From Rhinopithecus roxellana (Eukaryota; Chordata; Mammalia; Primates; Cercopithecidae), in NCBI RefSeq assembly GCF_007565055.1, contig NC_044558.1, positions 125,972,235-126,036,234 on the forward strand: 64,000 nt of DNA. The letters are read 5' to 3'. This document shows positions 23,381 through 36,079 of the stretch, piece by piece. Both the position numbers and the translations under genes were made by a program. The stretch's first letter is position 1; each line of letters opens with the position of its first letter. The notes under the pieces are model-generated. The model was not told where the DNA came from and did no database searches. It worked only from the letters and a program-made list of their open reading frames with translations.

Positions 23381-25214
23381 ATTTATTCCTTGCATAATGA
23401 GTGCTCTTCCCAGGATACAACTATGCCAAATCATATGGAAAAAAGTTCTGCATATGGAACTCTTAATGTCCTGACTGTCAGAAAAATATAAATGTTCTTT
23501 AACTTTAGTGTCTTCAGATTAGTTGAAAGACCATCATAAGAAAAACATCTACAGGCTTATAGCTAGGTTTCTCAAATTGGTATACCATGCTATCAAAGCC
23601 CCAAGGATTAACATGACATATTCTTTTAGTATCTTATTTTGTTTAAAGGATTAGAACATAAACTTTAAAGTTTGAAGTCAAATGTGTACATACACATTGC
23701 ATACATGTGCAATCAAAATCATCATGTGCTCTTTTTCCATGTGTGCAATTTTGAATTGTTAATAATAAAAGTACATAGAAATGAATCATTTTATCATGTA
23801 CCTAGAATACATTGGCAATGATTGTCACTGAGCTCGTTTAGGAATAGTAAAGTTTTTTGCTTAAAAAAATATGTGTTTGAATATTTAGTGCAGTATAAAT
23901 TTGTAGTAAAATAGGAATTATCCGATAGCATACTTCATAAGCTTAAGTAAGAGAAAGCACTGGTCTTATATTTCAGAGATTACAAATACAGTGCCGAACT
24001 ACTATTTTTCTTTATGCAATAAAAGAAACTGTGACAAAATTGTATTAATTCACTGTTCCCCTTGAATGATTAAGAGTGACTTGTAAAGCTGGACACTCAA
24101 TCAGTAACTTCAATACAAAAAACAAAGTAATGTGTTTCTTGCACATGCCAGAATACTGCAATGAAATGAAGTTTGAGATTTAGATGAAGAAATTTGTTCA
24201 TGATGGGTGAGTCAATTGCAACTCTTCCTGTATTTTTATATTATAAACTTACAGTATCAGTGGTAACATAAAGAACGTTCTCATGCAAATTCCTTCACAG
24301 AAGCCTTCTGAGAAATATTTTCCTGTGACTGTTAAAGAGACTGACCAATGAAACAGTTATTCTATCCAACTGCCAAATATATGAACAATTTAAACTGTAA
24401 ATCGAAATATGTTCTTGTAGAAATCTCCATCAGGTGTTGCCTAAGAACCTTCGTTCAACTGGCAATGGCGTCGTAGTCATCTCTTCTCAAGGCTTAGTCT
24501 GATGTCGCTCATAAGGCAGCGAAAACTATTTGCCATTTGTAGTCACATATCAACATAAATGTGAATTTAAAAACATTATATTTAATTTGAGAGAAAATAA
24601 TCTGCCTAGATGCTGAACCTGACCCAGAGGATCAGAGCTCTGGATTCAACTCAGTTTTCTGAGACTGATAGACTCAATTGCCCATTCACACACACAGTGC
24701 TAGGAAACCTGTTAGAGGCAATTGTTTCTGATGATAAGCAATTAAAATATTTAGTTTATATGAAAAGAACATATATTATGAAGTAGAATACAATGTGTAC
24801 ACATTTTTTAAGACAGGACCTAAGGCTTAAGAAATTTTACACTTATTTTAGGTCCCTTTAGACTATGTTCCTTGGCAGCTAGAAATACGTTACTTTTTTT
24901 TTTTAAGCATTATTTCTATGTAAAAACCAAAGGATCATTGTCTTAGTACCTTTGTTCCACCTGAGAATTCCACAAGTTATTGGCTTATTTTTCTCTGAAA
25001 GACAAAATTGAATTATTGTTTGCTTTTTAAAATCCACAGTGAGAGCAGAGACTAAAGAATCAGATAAACATGAGTAGAATTCTTCAGTTACTACTTCTTA
25101 GGTGATGTCACCTTTGGTATGCATTTAACTTCTACTCGTCATTTTCTTATCTCTTGCTGAAATAATTTGACTGCTCTTCTCTAAGGATGAAAAGATTAAC
25201 ATGAAGCATTTAGT

Positions 25215-25320
25215 GTAGTACCTGCCAAGGGATACATACTTCCTAAGGGCAGAAATCTGGTTTCTCTTCTTCACCTCCCAGCACACAGAATAGTGCCTAG
25301 CAAGGTAGGGTTAAAAGTGT
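25215..25320 (+). repeat. L2-like fragment
   Basis: GGGCAGAAATCTGGTTTCTC followed by CACAGAATAGTGCCTAGCA has the L2 3' pattern. Confidence 0.4.
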
Positions 25321-25814
25321 TTATCAAGACTGCTTGGAGGCTTCCCTTAGGAAACTTAAGAGCTAAAATTCTCCCAGCTGCTGCTTTATTCCTGTAATAT
25401 AAGGATAATCCAAAGCATAATCCTGCTAATGCTACCATTAAACAAAATAAATCAGGGAGCTATTACTTGGATAAATTAGATCCTCACAGAGGCCTGAAAC
25501 CTACTACACTCAGAGCCCCAGTCCCAAGTCCAATCATAGTTAACAGCAGTGTTTTGTCTGACCCATTAAGTCTGACACCTGAGACATAAGAGATGGATTT
25601 GAGTGAAAGTCTGCCCCCAAACCATGGGCTGACCATAAAGTCTCACCCTTCATCTTCAGCCTTCTTACATCCTAACTGTTGGGTAATGTAAGAATAAGGT
25701 ATGGGCAAAGTTGAGATTTTGTGAGGGTGAGTTCATCAAAACTTAAAATTTATGATTCACAAAATTTAAAACTGATATCTTCACGAGAATTGAGTACATG
25801 CTATCACCCTAAAG

Positions 25815-25895
25815 CTTTTCACTCCAGCACATAAAATGTGATCAGTAAATATTTGTTGGATCAATGCTCAATGAATGAATGAATGGTAGAGTCTC
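25815..25895 (+). repeat. L2/MIR-like tail
   Basis: AGTAAATATTTGTTGGATCAA followed by AATGAATGAATGAATGG matches the shared tail pattern. Confidence 0.45.
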
Positions 25896-26259
25896 CATAA
25901 ATCATGATTAGTATTATACTCCTACTATTATTATCCTCATGTCTTTAAACTGCTGATGAAGAAATAAATTAATGTTTTGTACTGCCCTGTGTGCCTGTAA
26001 ATGCGTAAGTGCCAACAACATCTTTAGAAATGGTGAACACTGGGGAGATGAATGATGGGATCAGAGTCATATTTTAACTTTCTTAGCAAGTGTTGGCCTA
26101 AATTGATGTATAATAGTGGAAAATTTTGGAATTTGTTCAAAAAAGTTTAAGACCAGAACAAGATAAATGGTCCTGAATTTTTATGAAATTAAAGGGAAAA
26201 TTATTAAACATAATTGAAGTACATTTGTAACATTGAGGACATGGCAGATTAGTTGTAAA

Positions 26260-27480
26260 GAAGACATTGCATGATCACTTTGATAGATGCCAACCCAGAA
26301 AAGTCATACTGGATTACATTCAACATCCATTCCTCCTGGAAAATTTTAGTACACTCAGAATAGATCCAAGCTTAAATAAGCATCATACTTTCAAAAGTTA
26401 AAAATTATAAGCATTCTCATTAATGGTGGGGAAAAGATAGTATCTTCTATATTGATAATAAAGCTCTCTAATTAAACTTTGTTATGCAGTTTTTTTTTCA
26501 GGTGAATAATTCAATAATTAATACAATCCCAGAGAATTAGCACACACACATACAAACAAATCAAAATAACAAGAATTTAGTAAAAGAAGTTGTTACAAAG
26601 TAAACATTTAAGACTCAGTACTTTAAAAATTAAAAAGAAAACATATGATCACCTAAATAGATACAGAAAATGTAGTTAATAAAATGTAGAACCATTCATT
26701 TAGGAAAAAAATAGAAATAGAAAAGAGTATCATTAACATATAGCTAAAAACCTACAGAAAACATTACGCTTAACAGTACACATTGAAAGATTTTCCTTTG
26801 TAATCAGGAGCACACCAACAATGCTTGCTATCACCACTTCCATTTAATATTGAAGTAGAAGTTTCTTAGCAGTGCAGAGTGACCAAAACAACCACTACCA
26901 TTATTTGCAGGTTACATGACTGTGGTACATACAAATTTCAAAAGAATGTACATATGTTGTTCGAATTAATAAGAGTTAAAAATCTACTCATATATTATTG
27001 AATATTAATCAAAAGTTAGTAAAAGATAGCATTTATGTCATATAAAATATGCCAAACCAAAGAATAACTCCAACAAAAATATGCAAGACCAAACTAAATA
27101 GAACCATATACCACATTCATGAACTGAATGTCTTAATACTGTAGAGATGTTAATATTTTCCAAATTGATTTGTAATTTACATACAGTACCATTCAAAATC
27201 CTCACCTATTTGTTTTGTGTGCGGGTGAACTTGATAAGCTAATTCTAAAATATATTTAGGAAGTCAAACAGCCTAGAATAGTGAAGAACCCCCTAAAGAA
27301 AATGAGGTAAAATAATTGTTCTCCTGGATTTCAAGATGTACTATAAAGTTCCAGCTATTTAGGATAGTGTAATACTGATACAAAGATAAACAAAGAGATA
27401 ACTGCAACAAAATGAGGAGGCCAGAAACAGGCTTTTGTATATACAGACCCTTGGTTTGGGGCAAAGTTAAACAGTAAAGA
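26260..27480 (+). repeat. Old L1 (L1M-type) ORF2 fragment, sense
   Basis: Diverged but ordered L1 ORF2 text: ATGATCACCTAAATAGATAC near 26645, AGGTTACATGACTGTGGTAC near 26909, and the segment around 27290-27480 with AGTTCCAGCTATTTAGGA and AAACAAAGAGATAACTGC. Many stops. Confidence 0.55.
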
Positions 27481-27610
27481 AAAAAAAAAGTCTTTGCAAT
27501 TTAAAAAATTGTTAAATTAAATATTTTTCATCCATATTTGGAGAAACCATGAGGCCATTTAAAAATATGATTTAATGCTATGTTCTGAATTAGAAAGATT
27601 GTTCAGTCAT

Positions 27611-28240
27611 TCAACAAATATTTTTGGATCACTTACTATGTACCAGTTACTATTAATTTTTCCCTGTAAAATATATTATTAAGTTAACAAAAAAACAAAT
27701 TGCAACATTACATACAATTGTGATTCTTCTCTAACTCTCATCTCACACAAAGTCAAAGTTCTTACACAATTGTGCCCTTTAGGTCTTTGATTCCCTTCTT
27801 TCTCTACTCACTTTATGTCAGCGACACTGCCTTCCTTTTGCTGTTCATTAAACACTCTAGCCATTCATGTACCTCTGAGCTTGTGGACTTCCTGTTGCTT
27901 CTGCCTAAAATGCATTTCATCAGAAATTCCCATGGTCTACCTTCATGGCAAGGTAAGGTCTTTGTCAAATCATTCAGCTCGTCTTTTTAGTGAGATGAGC
28001 ACTTTTCAGTGGGCATCCTATTTAAAATTGTAGTACTATTATCTACCCCCATATTTCCTCTCCCTATTTCCTGTTTTCTTTTATAATGCATATTACTTTA
28101 TCAAATTACATATTTTACTTGAGTAATTACTATCAGAATTTTACATTATACAAACTCTAAAAGAGCAAAAAACTTCCGTCTCTTTTGTTCATTGCTAAAT
28201 CCCATCACTAGAATAGTACCCAGCATGTAATAGGAATAAG
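27611..28240 (+). repeat. L2-type LINE tract, sense
   Basis: Begins with TTCAACAAATATTTTTGGATC, continues with CTTCCTGTTGCTTCTGCCTAAAATG and ends TTTTGTTCATTGCTAAATCCC..ATAGTACCCAGCATG in part, as in the L2 3' region. The first ~60 bases may be a separate inverted tail. Confidence 0.5.
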
Positions 28241-28245
28241 GACAA

Positions 28246-28289
28246 TGTGTGTTTGCATGTCTGTATGTTTGCATGTCTGTGTGTTTGCA
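28246..28289. repeat. Short 16-bp minisatellite
   Basis: About 2.5 copies of TGTTTGCATGTCTGTA-like units. Confidence 0.7.
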
Positions 28290-29030
28290 CAAATACATAC
28301 AGAAAGTTCAAAAAAGAATGATGTCAAACTGCTTACAGTGGTTATTTCTGGGGAGGAGCACTGGCCTCCCGTGGAGAAAAGAAAAAGGGAACCTTTCACA
28401 TTTTACTTTATATTTTCCTGTGTTGCTTGAATTATATATGCTAAAATGCCAAGTTTTTAAATGTCTCTAAATCTCTTACATACAACAGGCAAATCAACCA
28501 GGAAAGCAAAATCCAAAAGCTTGTACAACATTTACGACAAAACTAGGTAACAAGGTATACCCAAGAACCGTATAATAAAAGCAGGTGGAGGCAAACCATT
28601 AAGTTACAAGATTTGTGTGGTATAAGCATTTGGACAGAAGGAAGCTAAGGGAAACCACAGGTACTCTGGCTGACCTGAGAGCAGTACTCCAAAAGAGTCA
28701 ACAGGTACTTGTTGGAAGCTGAGCAGGCTAATTTGAGAAAAGCCATTGAGATTGGAAGTACTTCTTGCACACTCTATTTCACAGGCAAGGGTGAGGGTTT
28801 TGTGGCAAATATAAAAAGATTAGGCAGTCTATGAATTCTCAAATTTAACTGGGGCTTTCTTCCATGAAGAAGTCTCTCTCACACTGAAGATAAACTGTTG
28901 AACATATAATACAAATTGTGTGGACAAGCGATAATATTAGCAAAGGGAAAATCAAAGTCCAGAAAGTTGGAGGGAGGGGATCAAAGGAGAAATATCTCAG
29001 AATGTATTATATGAAATTATATATATATAC

Positions 29031-29306
29031 TTTTTTGAGACAGAGTTTTGCTCTTGTTGCATAGGCTGGAGTGCAGTGGTACAATCTCGGCTCACTGCAA
29101 CCTCTGCCTCCCAGACTCAAGCAATTCTCCTGCCTCAGTCTCACAAGTAGCTGAGATTACAGGCATCTGCCACCATATCTAGCTAATTTTTTGTATTTTT
29201 AGTAGAGATGGGGTTTCACTAGTCTCAACCTCCTGACCTCAGGTGATCCACCCGCCTCGGCCTCCCAAAGTGCTGGGATTACAGGCATGAGCCACTGCGC
29301 CTGGCC
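29031..29306 (-). mobile_element. Alu element, antisense, older (S/J-like)
   Basis: Runs from TTTTTTGAGACAGAG to GCGCCTGGCC. It lacks about 15 bases between GGGTTTCACT and AGTCTCAACCTCC compared with a standard Alu left arm. No clear target-site repeat read. Confidence 0.9.
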
Positions 29307-29329
29307 AAAATCATTTTTTTTAAATCACT

Positions 29330-31290
29330 ATGTGACAGCAACAGAAAAGGAAGCCCTAGACCCTAAAAAATCTTCTACTCCTTCCTGAAAGTTCAGGAAT
29401 ATTCATTTTATATAAAAATGAACAAGAAAAATGACCATGGTTGAAAGTCATACAGAATTATAACAAGAAAAAGAGAAATAAGAAGCAAAATAATATCCTT
29501 ACAAAAAATGTGGTCCAGAAAGACATGCCAACCAAAAGGATAAACTGTATCCTTATATTTAATTGAGATAAAAGAAATTAAGAAAATGACAAGTATATGA
29601 AGGAACAATGTAGACCACAATTAGGAAACCTCAGCAAGGAAGTGATTGAAACCAAGAAAGAATTAGAAATAAAAGAAAACATGATTTTACAAACAATAAG
29701 CTAGAAGAGACATAGGAATGAACAAACACAACACACAATGCCTCAAGAGAGAAGGTAAAAACAGAGAGCACTTTTAAAATAAAAAAGAAATAAAGAAAGG
29801 CAATGAAGATCCAATGTACATATAATAGTACTCCCTGAAGAAAAGAAAACCAAATAATATATAAAACTATATCAAAACTAAATAGTATATTTAGTATTTT
29901 AACAAATACTAAGACTATAATTTAAGAAAAAAATTTCAAAAGTGAAAGAATTTGAAATTACATATTGACAGGCCACATTGCATATTCAAAAAAATGACCC
30001 AGAAAAACCAATACAGAAGCATGTTTTAGAAAAACTACAGAACTTTGCAGAAAGAGAAACTTCCTTTAAGCATGTAGGCAGGAAGACTAACTCACTTATA
30101 TGGGAAATAATTTACTATGTCATCAGAGTTTTGAATAGTAATCCTTTGTTCCAGAAGAAAATAGAATAGCTTTATGGCACTCAAAAAGAAAATGTGAGCT
30201 AATGATGTCATATCCAGGCAAACTAACTTTCAAGTATAAAGGCCACAGACCAACTGTTGTCAGCTTACAAGAATTCGGAAACTTATTTCCTTGAGCGCTT
30301 CTTGAACAATTTACTGGAACATGAGTTTCAGATAATCAAAGTAACTGGAGAGACGTGGGCATAAGAACTGGTAGAGTTTATAATTAAGTGAAGGTTATGA
30401 GAGAAACTGAAAAGTGTGTTTAGTATACACACTATACAATACAGTTCAATTATACTATACAATTGTAGGTCAACAAAAAATGGAGGTGGGTTTAGACAGG
30501 CATCTGGGCACATGCCTGTAATCCTAGCTACTCAGGAAGCTGAGGAGGGAGGATCCTTTGAGCCTAGGATTCAGACTCTGCAGTGAGCTACTATCTCACC
30601 ACAGTAGTCCAGACTGGGTGACAGAGTAAGACCCTATCTCTGAAAAAAAAAAAAAAAAAAAAAGGAAGTGGGGGCTAGGAAGCACAAATTAAAAGTAGAA
30701 TAAGCATACTGTTTGCTTTATGGTATTAACTGAGATTAAAAGGGTAATATTACAAGTCAGATACTGGAGAAAATGGAACAAACAGTACGAAAAAAGAAGC
30801 CATTAGCTGATTTCAATATTGCTCTCAATAGAGAATGAATTAAAAATAACAAAAAAAGAGGAGGTAAAGGAAAATATAGAAATATATTATTATACCATTA
30901 GAATGCAAACTTTCTTAAATACAAAAACAAAACCTTTAAAAAGCAGAAACAACAAAAAAACACCAAAAACAAAGGAAAACAAATCAAAGAATGAAAAATA
31001 TTTTATATAAAATACTTGTTTGTTAAATATAGGACTTAAGTATGCTGCTTTTTTTAAAGAAAAACATAAAAATATACAAAAATAAAATTTAAATTAAAAA
31101 TTAAACAATGAAAGTTGAGCCATAAGTGTTAAAACAGTTTAAATATAAGGGAAGGGAAAGAATAGAGTAGGAAGTATGGGAATAGCTACTAGGCTTCTTT
31201 GAATTTACATTACTTAACTTCTGGAATTTAGTAAATATTTTAAATAATTATAAGCTGGAATTAAATTTTTTAAAAATCCCCCCAAATAAC
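29330..31290 (+). repeat. HAL1-like / old L1 ORF1-type tract
   Basis: A-rich sense strand. The best block is 30190-30400: TGATGTCATATCCAGGCAAAC, then TTTCAAGTATAAAGGCCACAG, then GAGTTTCAGATAATC, which reads like HAL1 (an ORF1-only LINE). The outer parts are weaker. It is broken by the Alu monomer at 30496. Confidence 0.4.
30496..30663 (+). mobile_element. Alu monomer (FRAM/FLAM-like) or 5'-truncated old Alu
   Basis: A single Alu arm, from GGCATCTGGGCACATGCCTG through GCAGTGAGCTACTATCTCACC to a 21-nt A tail. No second arm is present. Confidence 0.8.
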
Positions 31291-31293
31291 AAA

Positions 31294-31296
<3 letters not shown>

Positions 31297-31328
<32 letters not shown>

Positions 31329-31611
31329 AGGCAGAGTCTCGGTCTGTTGCCCAGACTGGAGTGCAGTGGCGCAATCTCGGCTCACTGCAAGCTCTGCCTC
31401 CCAGGCTCACCCCATTCTCCTGCCTCAGCCTCCCAAGCAGCTGGAACTACAGGCGCCCACCACCATGCCTGGCTAATTTTTTTGTATTTTTAGTAGAGAC
31501 AGGTTTCACCACGTTAGCCAGGATGGTCTCAATCTCCTGACCTCGTGACCCACCCACCTCAGCCTCCCAAAGTGCTGGGATTGCAGGCGTGAGCCACCGC
31601 CCCCCAGCCAC
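31297..31611 (-). mobile_element. Alu element, AluY-like, antisense
   Basis: Starts with a T run of about 30, then GAGGCAGAGTCTCGGTCTG and ends at CCCCCCAGCCA. The target-site duplication AACAAAATC lies at 31288-31296 and 31612-31620. It ends 266 bp before exon C. Confidence 0.93.
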
Positions 31612-31877
31612 AACAAAATCTTAAAATGTGGTCATACAATATAGCAACTACAGTTTTATATTTCATCACAAGAGTTTCTTGTATATTTATTTGCTAACAA
31701 CTCCAGATGCGAACTTGAAATTTATACAAATAACATTTAATAGTTGGGCTCCAAATAAACACACATGGTTCTTGGCTTTTTCCCCTCACACTGACAAACA
31801 CAAAGAAACAGATCATAACTGAAATGAGTAGATGCAGAGGAGTGTTACTCACCATCTTTTCTTTTACATTTCTCTAG

Positions 31878-32067
31878 GAAAATAAAGGAAAGTCTGGAGT
31901 GCTTCCCTGTTAAATTGAATAACTTGATCCACACACTTGCACAAATGTCAGCCATAAGCCCTGTCAAATCTACTTCACAGACTCTTCCTCAGGAATCCTG
32001 TTTGCTGAGTACAACTAGGTTGATTCAAACAGCAACAATTTTAGGGTTCAGCAAGAAATCCAGTAAT
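31878..32067 (+). CDS. PIK3C2G: PIK3C2G exon C: kinase-PX linker
   Basis: 190-nt exon. The acceptor is TTTCTCTAG before 31878 and the donor is GTAAGT at 32068. It enters at phase 2 (the first G completes a Lys codon) and leaves at phase 0 after 63 codons. The peptide opens KIKESLECFPVKLNNLIHTLAQM, shown here only in part, which parallels the class II segment ending IHNLAQL in the alpha isoform. A Ser/Thr-rich linker follows, with ILGFSKKSSN at the end leading into the first PX strand. The Ser/Thr-rich middle part is expected to be flexible and fast evolving. The exon lies 266 bp after an antisense AluY that ends at 31611. Confidence 0.92.
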
Positions 32068-32547
32068 GTAAGTTTAAAGTCTGTCATCTTGACTTAAGTA
32101 TCACTTGACTTTATCTAGACTTCACTATCCTACACAGCCTTTCTTATAGCATCATTTTTTTACTATGCAAATGAAAAATTATTTACAATTTAAGCAGAAG
32201 TGTCATTAAGAGGATGTTCCAAGGAAAAATCGTAGCAGCAAGAGCTATGAGTAGAGAACCATCAAAGAGAACAATTCCTGCCCTGTGGTAGAGTATAAAT
32301 CAATAATTGATTAAAATGTCCACAAGAACAGCAAAAATTAGGCAATCTCTTCCTAGCACATATGATTACGATACTCTTAGATATTATTTATAGGTAATTT
32401 TGCCTTTACAAAATGCATCTCCTAGCTTTTATGATAATGTTTTGCAGAAAGGTTCTTCCTTTGTTTGGTTTACATAAAATAGGGTTTTAGAATGTATCAC
32501 AGGCTGATATTGCCATCTTTTGATTTCTATCTATTTACTTTCTGCAG
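32068..32547 (+). other. Intron C-D (480 bp)
   Basis: Short AT-rich intron with no repeat recognised. If retained, translation from exon C would meet a TAA ten codons in (32095-32097), so retention would truncate the protein before the PX domain. Confidence 0.85.
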
Positions 32548-32669
32548 CTGTATCTGATCCAGGTGACACACAGCAACAACGAAACAAGCCTGATAGAAAA
32601 ATCATTTGACCAGTTTTCAAAACTTCACAGCCTACTTCAGAAGCAGTTTGCATCATTGACTCTCCCAGA
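32548..32669 (+). CDS. PIK3C2G: PIK3C2G exon D: PX domain, first half
   Basis: 122-nt exon. The acceptor is TTTCTGCAG before 32548 and the donor is GTAAGG at 32670. It enters at phase 0 and leaves at phase 2. It encodes LYLIQVTHSNNETSLIEKSF, then DQFSKLHSLLQKQF and LTLPE. This is the strand, strand and first helix of a phox-homology (PX) domain. The helix start reads K-S-F-D-Q-F, where the alpha isoform has R-T-F-D-E-F, so the Arg that many PX domains use for the 3-phosphate is Lys here. The peptide runs straight on from exon C across a short 480-bp intron. Exons D and E total 231 nt, a multiple of three. Confidence 0.93.
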
Positions 32670-35600
32670 GTAAGGCACTGTCCTTTTACATTGTTTTGCC
32701 TTCAGTACTTGTCCTTGAGCAAAAAGAAAAATTATGGTTATGGGATTTTCTATTTGTGAGCAACACAGTATTCTGACTCCAATGCCGTTGAATCCATCCC
32801 AGCAGAGTCTGAATTGCTCTCAGAGTGAAGAATCTTTTGTCTCATAAAACAGAACAAGGTTTGCAATTTTCTTTTTACTTCCAGTCATTGATTTTGTAGA
32901 TAGACAATTTCAAAAGTCACTTCATTTTTCTTTGCTTATTGGGAAAATGGTCTCATTTGCCTGTTTTTAATTTAATCCTCTTAGTTATTTTTTATAAAAA
33001 TACAATTGAAATTGAAATTGCAGAAGAAAATTGGATATGTTTACTTTTTCAACAAATAACTGTAATATAAAGCCTACATATATAGGCTTATTAATATACA
33101 TATTTAATTATATATAATTATATATGCTTATTAAATATATATATTTAATTTTAATACCAGAAAAATGTAAACATATTTATATCAATTAGTATATTACTAA
33201 CTCATTTTGTTGCCATTAATTTTTAACTTTGAAATTATTAACTTGCATTATCTAAATTGAATTTGTTATTTTGTTCATTATGAAGCCATCTTGAAAATCA
33301 TTATTTTCATTTATGTTATAATGGAAAAATGTTAACCATAAGCAAACTAAAAATATCATAAAAATAACTTCTGTTCAAATAACTCTTCAAAAATTCATTA
33401 CTTAGAAGCAGTCAAATTTTGATCATAGACTTCAGTCTATAAAAAAGGTGTACCTTGATTTTAAAAATGTGAGCTTTCCAGAAATTATGATATTGCATTG
33501 ATGTTAATCAGATGTTTTATCTACAGTGAGATTTTTGTTAAGTAAATGGTCCTTTTATGATGTAATTGTTTATACTTTACCTGGCATACTTTATACATGT
33601 GGATTGTTACTTGGCTTTCAGGATTTAGTCACCTTCCAAAATATAAATATAAGCAAAGTTAGTGCATAGGGAAATATTACACAGTATTAAAAATTGAGTA
33701 GTTCACATTCATGAAAAAAACTGTACTGGCATATATAACAGGGATTTTTGAAATGCAGATACTTTAAGCATCAGGAAGTCAAGAAATTAAGAGCATACTC
33801 AAGAGACTGAGAGGGAGATAAAGTCATTCTGGAAACTTTTAGAAGTAACATCAAGTTTTAGAATTATCAAAAAATCTGATAGAATAACAGAAAAAAAAGA
33901 GCGGCAAAAAAACTCAGTGTTTGGCTGCAAATACCACATTCAACATCAATGTTTGCTGTGATAAGCCTACTAATTAATAATTGAGAAGAGTAAGCTCATC
34001 TTTGTTTAACGGCTATCCTTTTTCAGTTTCAAAAATGTCTCTGTTCTACACTGTACCTCACCAATACACATCAGTATAACTTGTAAAACTTTAAAAATTC
34101 TAATAATCTATCTCAATTGGCCTCTTTTCAGTTTTCGGCTTTTGTTAGGATTCTGCTTTGCTCATTACTGCTGCCTGGAGCTTCTTACATTGATTTTCAA
34201 ACTGTGTAAGCAACCTGTGGAGGCAAGGAACATTTTGTTCCATGTTCCCTGAACACTGTTTGCATGCTGACACTCTCAAAGGGGCCCAGGCTTACAGTGA
34301 TGCACATAAATGAAGGATGAAGATTCTCTACGACTTCTAAATTTACTGAGAGAAGCCCTATGAGAGTTATGTAAATGTCATCTAGAAGGCATGATCAGAA
34401 AATCAGAGTCATGAAGAATGAAATTCTAATCAGTTCATACCATGTAACAGTGGACTTCAAATCAGCTCTTTGTGTTTCTGGGTAACTTCCAAGGGTACAC
34501 GACATGAAAATATTCCTTAAAATTAATAATCTTTTTTAGAAAATTAATATGCTTGGCGAGAGTTGACTTTCTTCTCCCAACCATCCAAAATTTTATTTTG
34601 GTACACTGATCAGGTTATAGAAACTTCTGAGGACCAGACAAAAGGGCAAATCAAAATATTGGTGTTGGTATTGAGAAAATGAATTACGCTAATAATCAAA
34701 TATCAAATCAAATCTTTGTCAGATGTTTTCTAACCTTTGTTGTGAATGAAATTGAGGGAGGATCTGATGATACTGTCAGACAAAAGATCATAAAAAGTAA
34801 TTTTCAATAGCTGCTGTATTTAACATATAACTCGAAGAAGTTTCAATTAAATGACAGTATTATAGAAGCATTCCTCAACTTTCACGTACTTATTTAGATG
34901 TAAGATGTTTTAGGACATATATCTATAAAAATATTAACAAAGTAGCAGAATTGATGTAGACTTCTGTTTTATTCTACCAACAAGGAAAATTCACAGACAG
35001 ATAAATTAATACTTAAAACCAGCCTAATCTCTCATTTATCAAATTCATTTCTCTGAAAAAAATACTATGCATATATAGATATGTAGAATATAGATCTATC
35101 TATCTTCTATGCTATATGCTCGATTGTATACTGGTACTAATTTTCTTGATTAAATTTGGATTAAAAATTTTAAAGACTTAAGTCTTAGAGTCTGCAAGAG
35201 ACTTTAAAAAATAAAATGTTCATTGTTTAAATATACAAGCATAGAGTTTTGGACTTTCCTGACATTTCCAACAGGAATCAGTGGGGTGGCATGAAATTAT
35301 CACATACATCTGCGTCTTTGCTGACTGTCCTTTATTATCCTCCATGTCCATTTCCCCTCCAAGCATGGTAGCCAAGCCGTGGTTCCTACCAAAGAAGCAG
35401 AAGTGTGGATGAGGCAGCAGTATGATTGGAGTCAGAGGAGGCTGCTAGGTAGTTCCTAAAAAGGTATATATAGACAGCAAGATATGTTACCAAATGTGAC
35501 CCATTACCGGTCATCCCACCTAATAATTGGTCTTAATCAAGTTCAAGCCATCAAGATGAATCATCAGACTGTACAAAGGAAATTCTGCAAGTAGTCAGAC

Positions 35601-36079
35601 TCTTGGGGAAAGTGTTAACTATTTTCTAGAAGGCTAAGAGCAGATGGAAGCATATGTCACTTGCTAAAATGCTTAATTTAGTTAGTATAATGATGTCTCT
35701 AGTGAACCCAGAAGCAACAATATAATCTGAACCTTTTGAAAAATTTTGAACTGTTAACTTCAGTCTTTTTTTAAGACCCCACATATGTTTAAAAGATAAA
35801 ATGTGTGGTCTGCCATTAATATAGTAAAAAGGGACATATAAATTGATTTAATATGTCAAATTAAATGAAGTTAGCATTAATATTAATGACCATTAATATG
35901 GCATGAATGACCACAGCCGTATTAATAAAACTCCCAGGATTAATCACATAGACTATGACTTTTTCATATGTTTTCTTTGGCCCCTCCATCTGATACAGCT
36001 GTAACTTTGTGAACAATCTGAAGATGAAAAGGCCAGTTTTCAAGCTAGTGAAGATAACTTTTTTTCTCTCTTAAAACAG
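32670..36079 (+). other. Intron D-E (3.4 kb)
   Basis: AT-rich intron. No Alu or L1 body is seen, which makes it the only repeat-poor stretch of this size in the window. An AT-rich area with small palindromes lies at 33060-33170. Nothing else is recognised. Confidence 0.75.

Larger units (their letters stand above)
9914..31877 (+). other. Intron B-C (22 kb)
   Basis: Contains an AluY, a full-length L1, MIR copies, L2, L1M, HAL1-like sequence and three Alu-related insertions (listed separately). 11232-12364 and 19638-23080 hold no gene or repeat I can name with confidence; 11800-12230 is faintly like ancient LINE sequence. 23381-26260 is AT-rich with two short L2/MIR tails. Confidence 0.75.
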
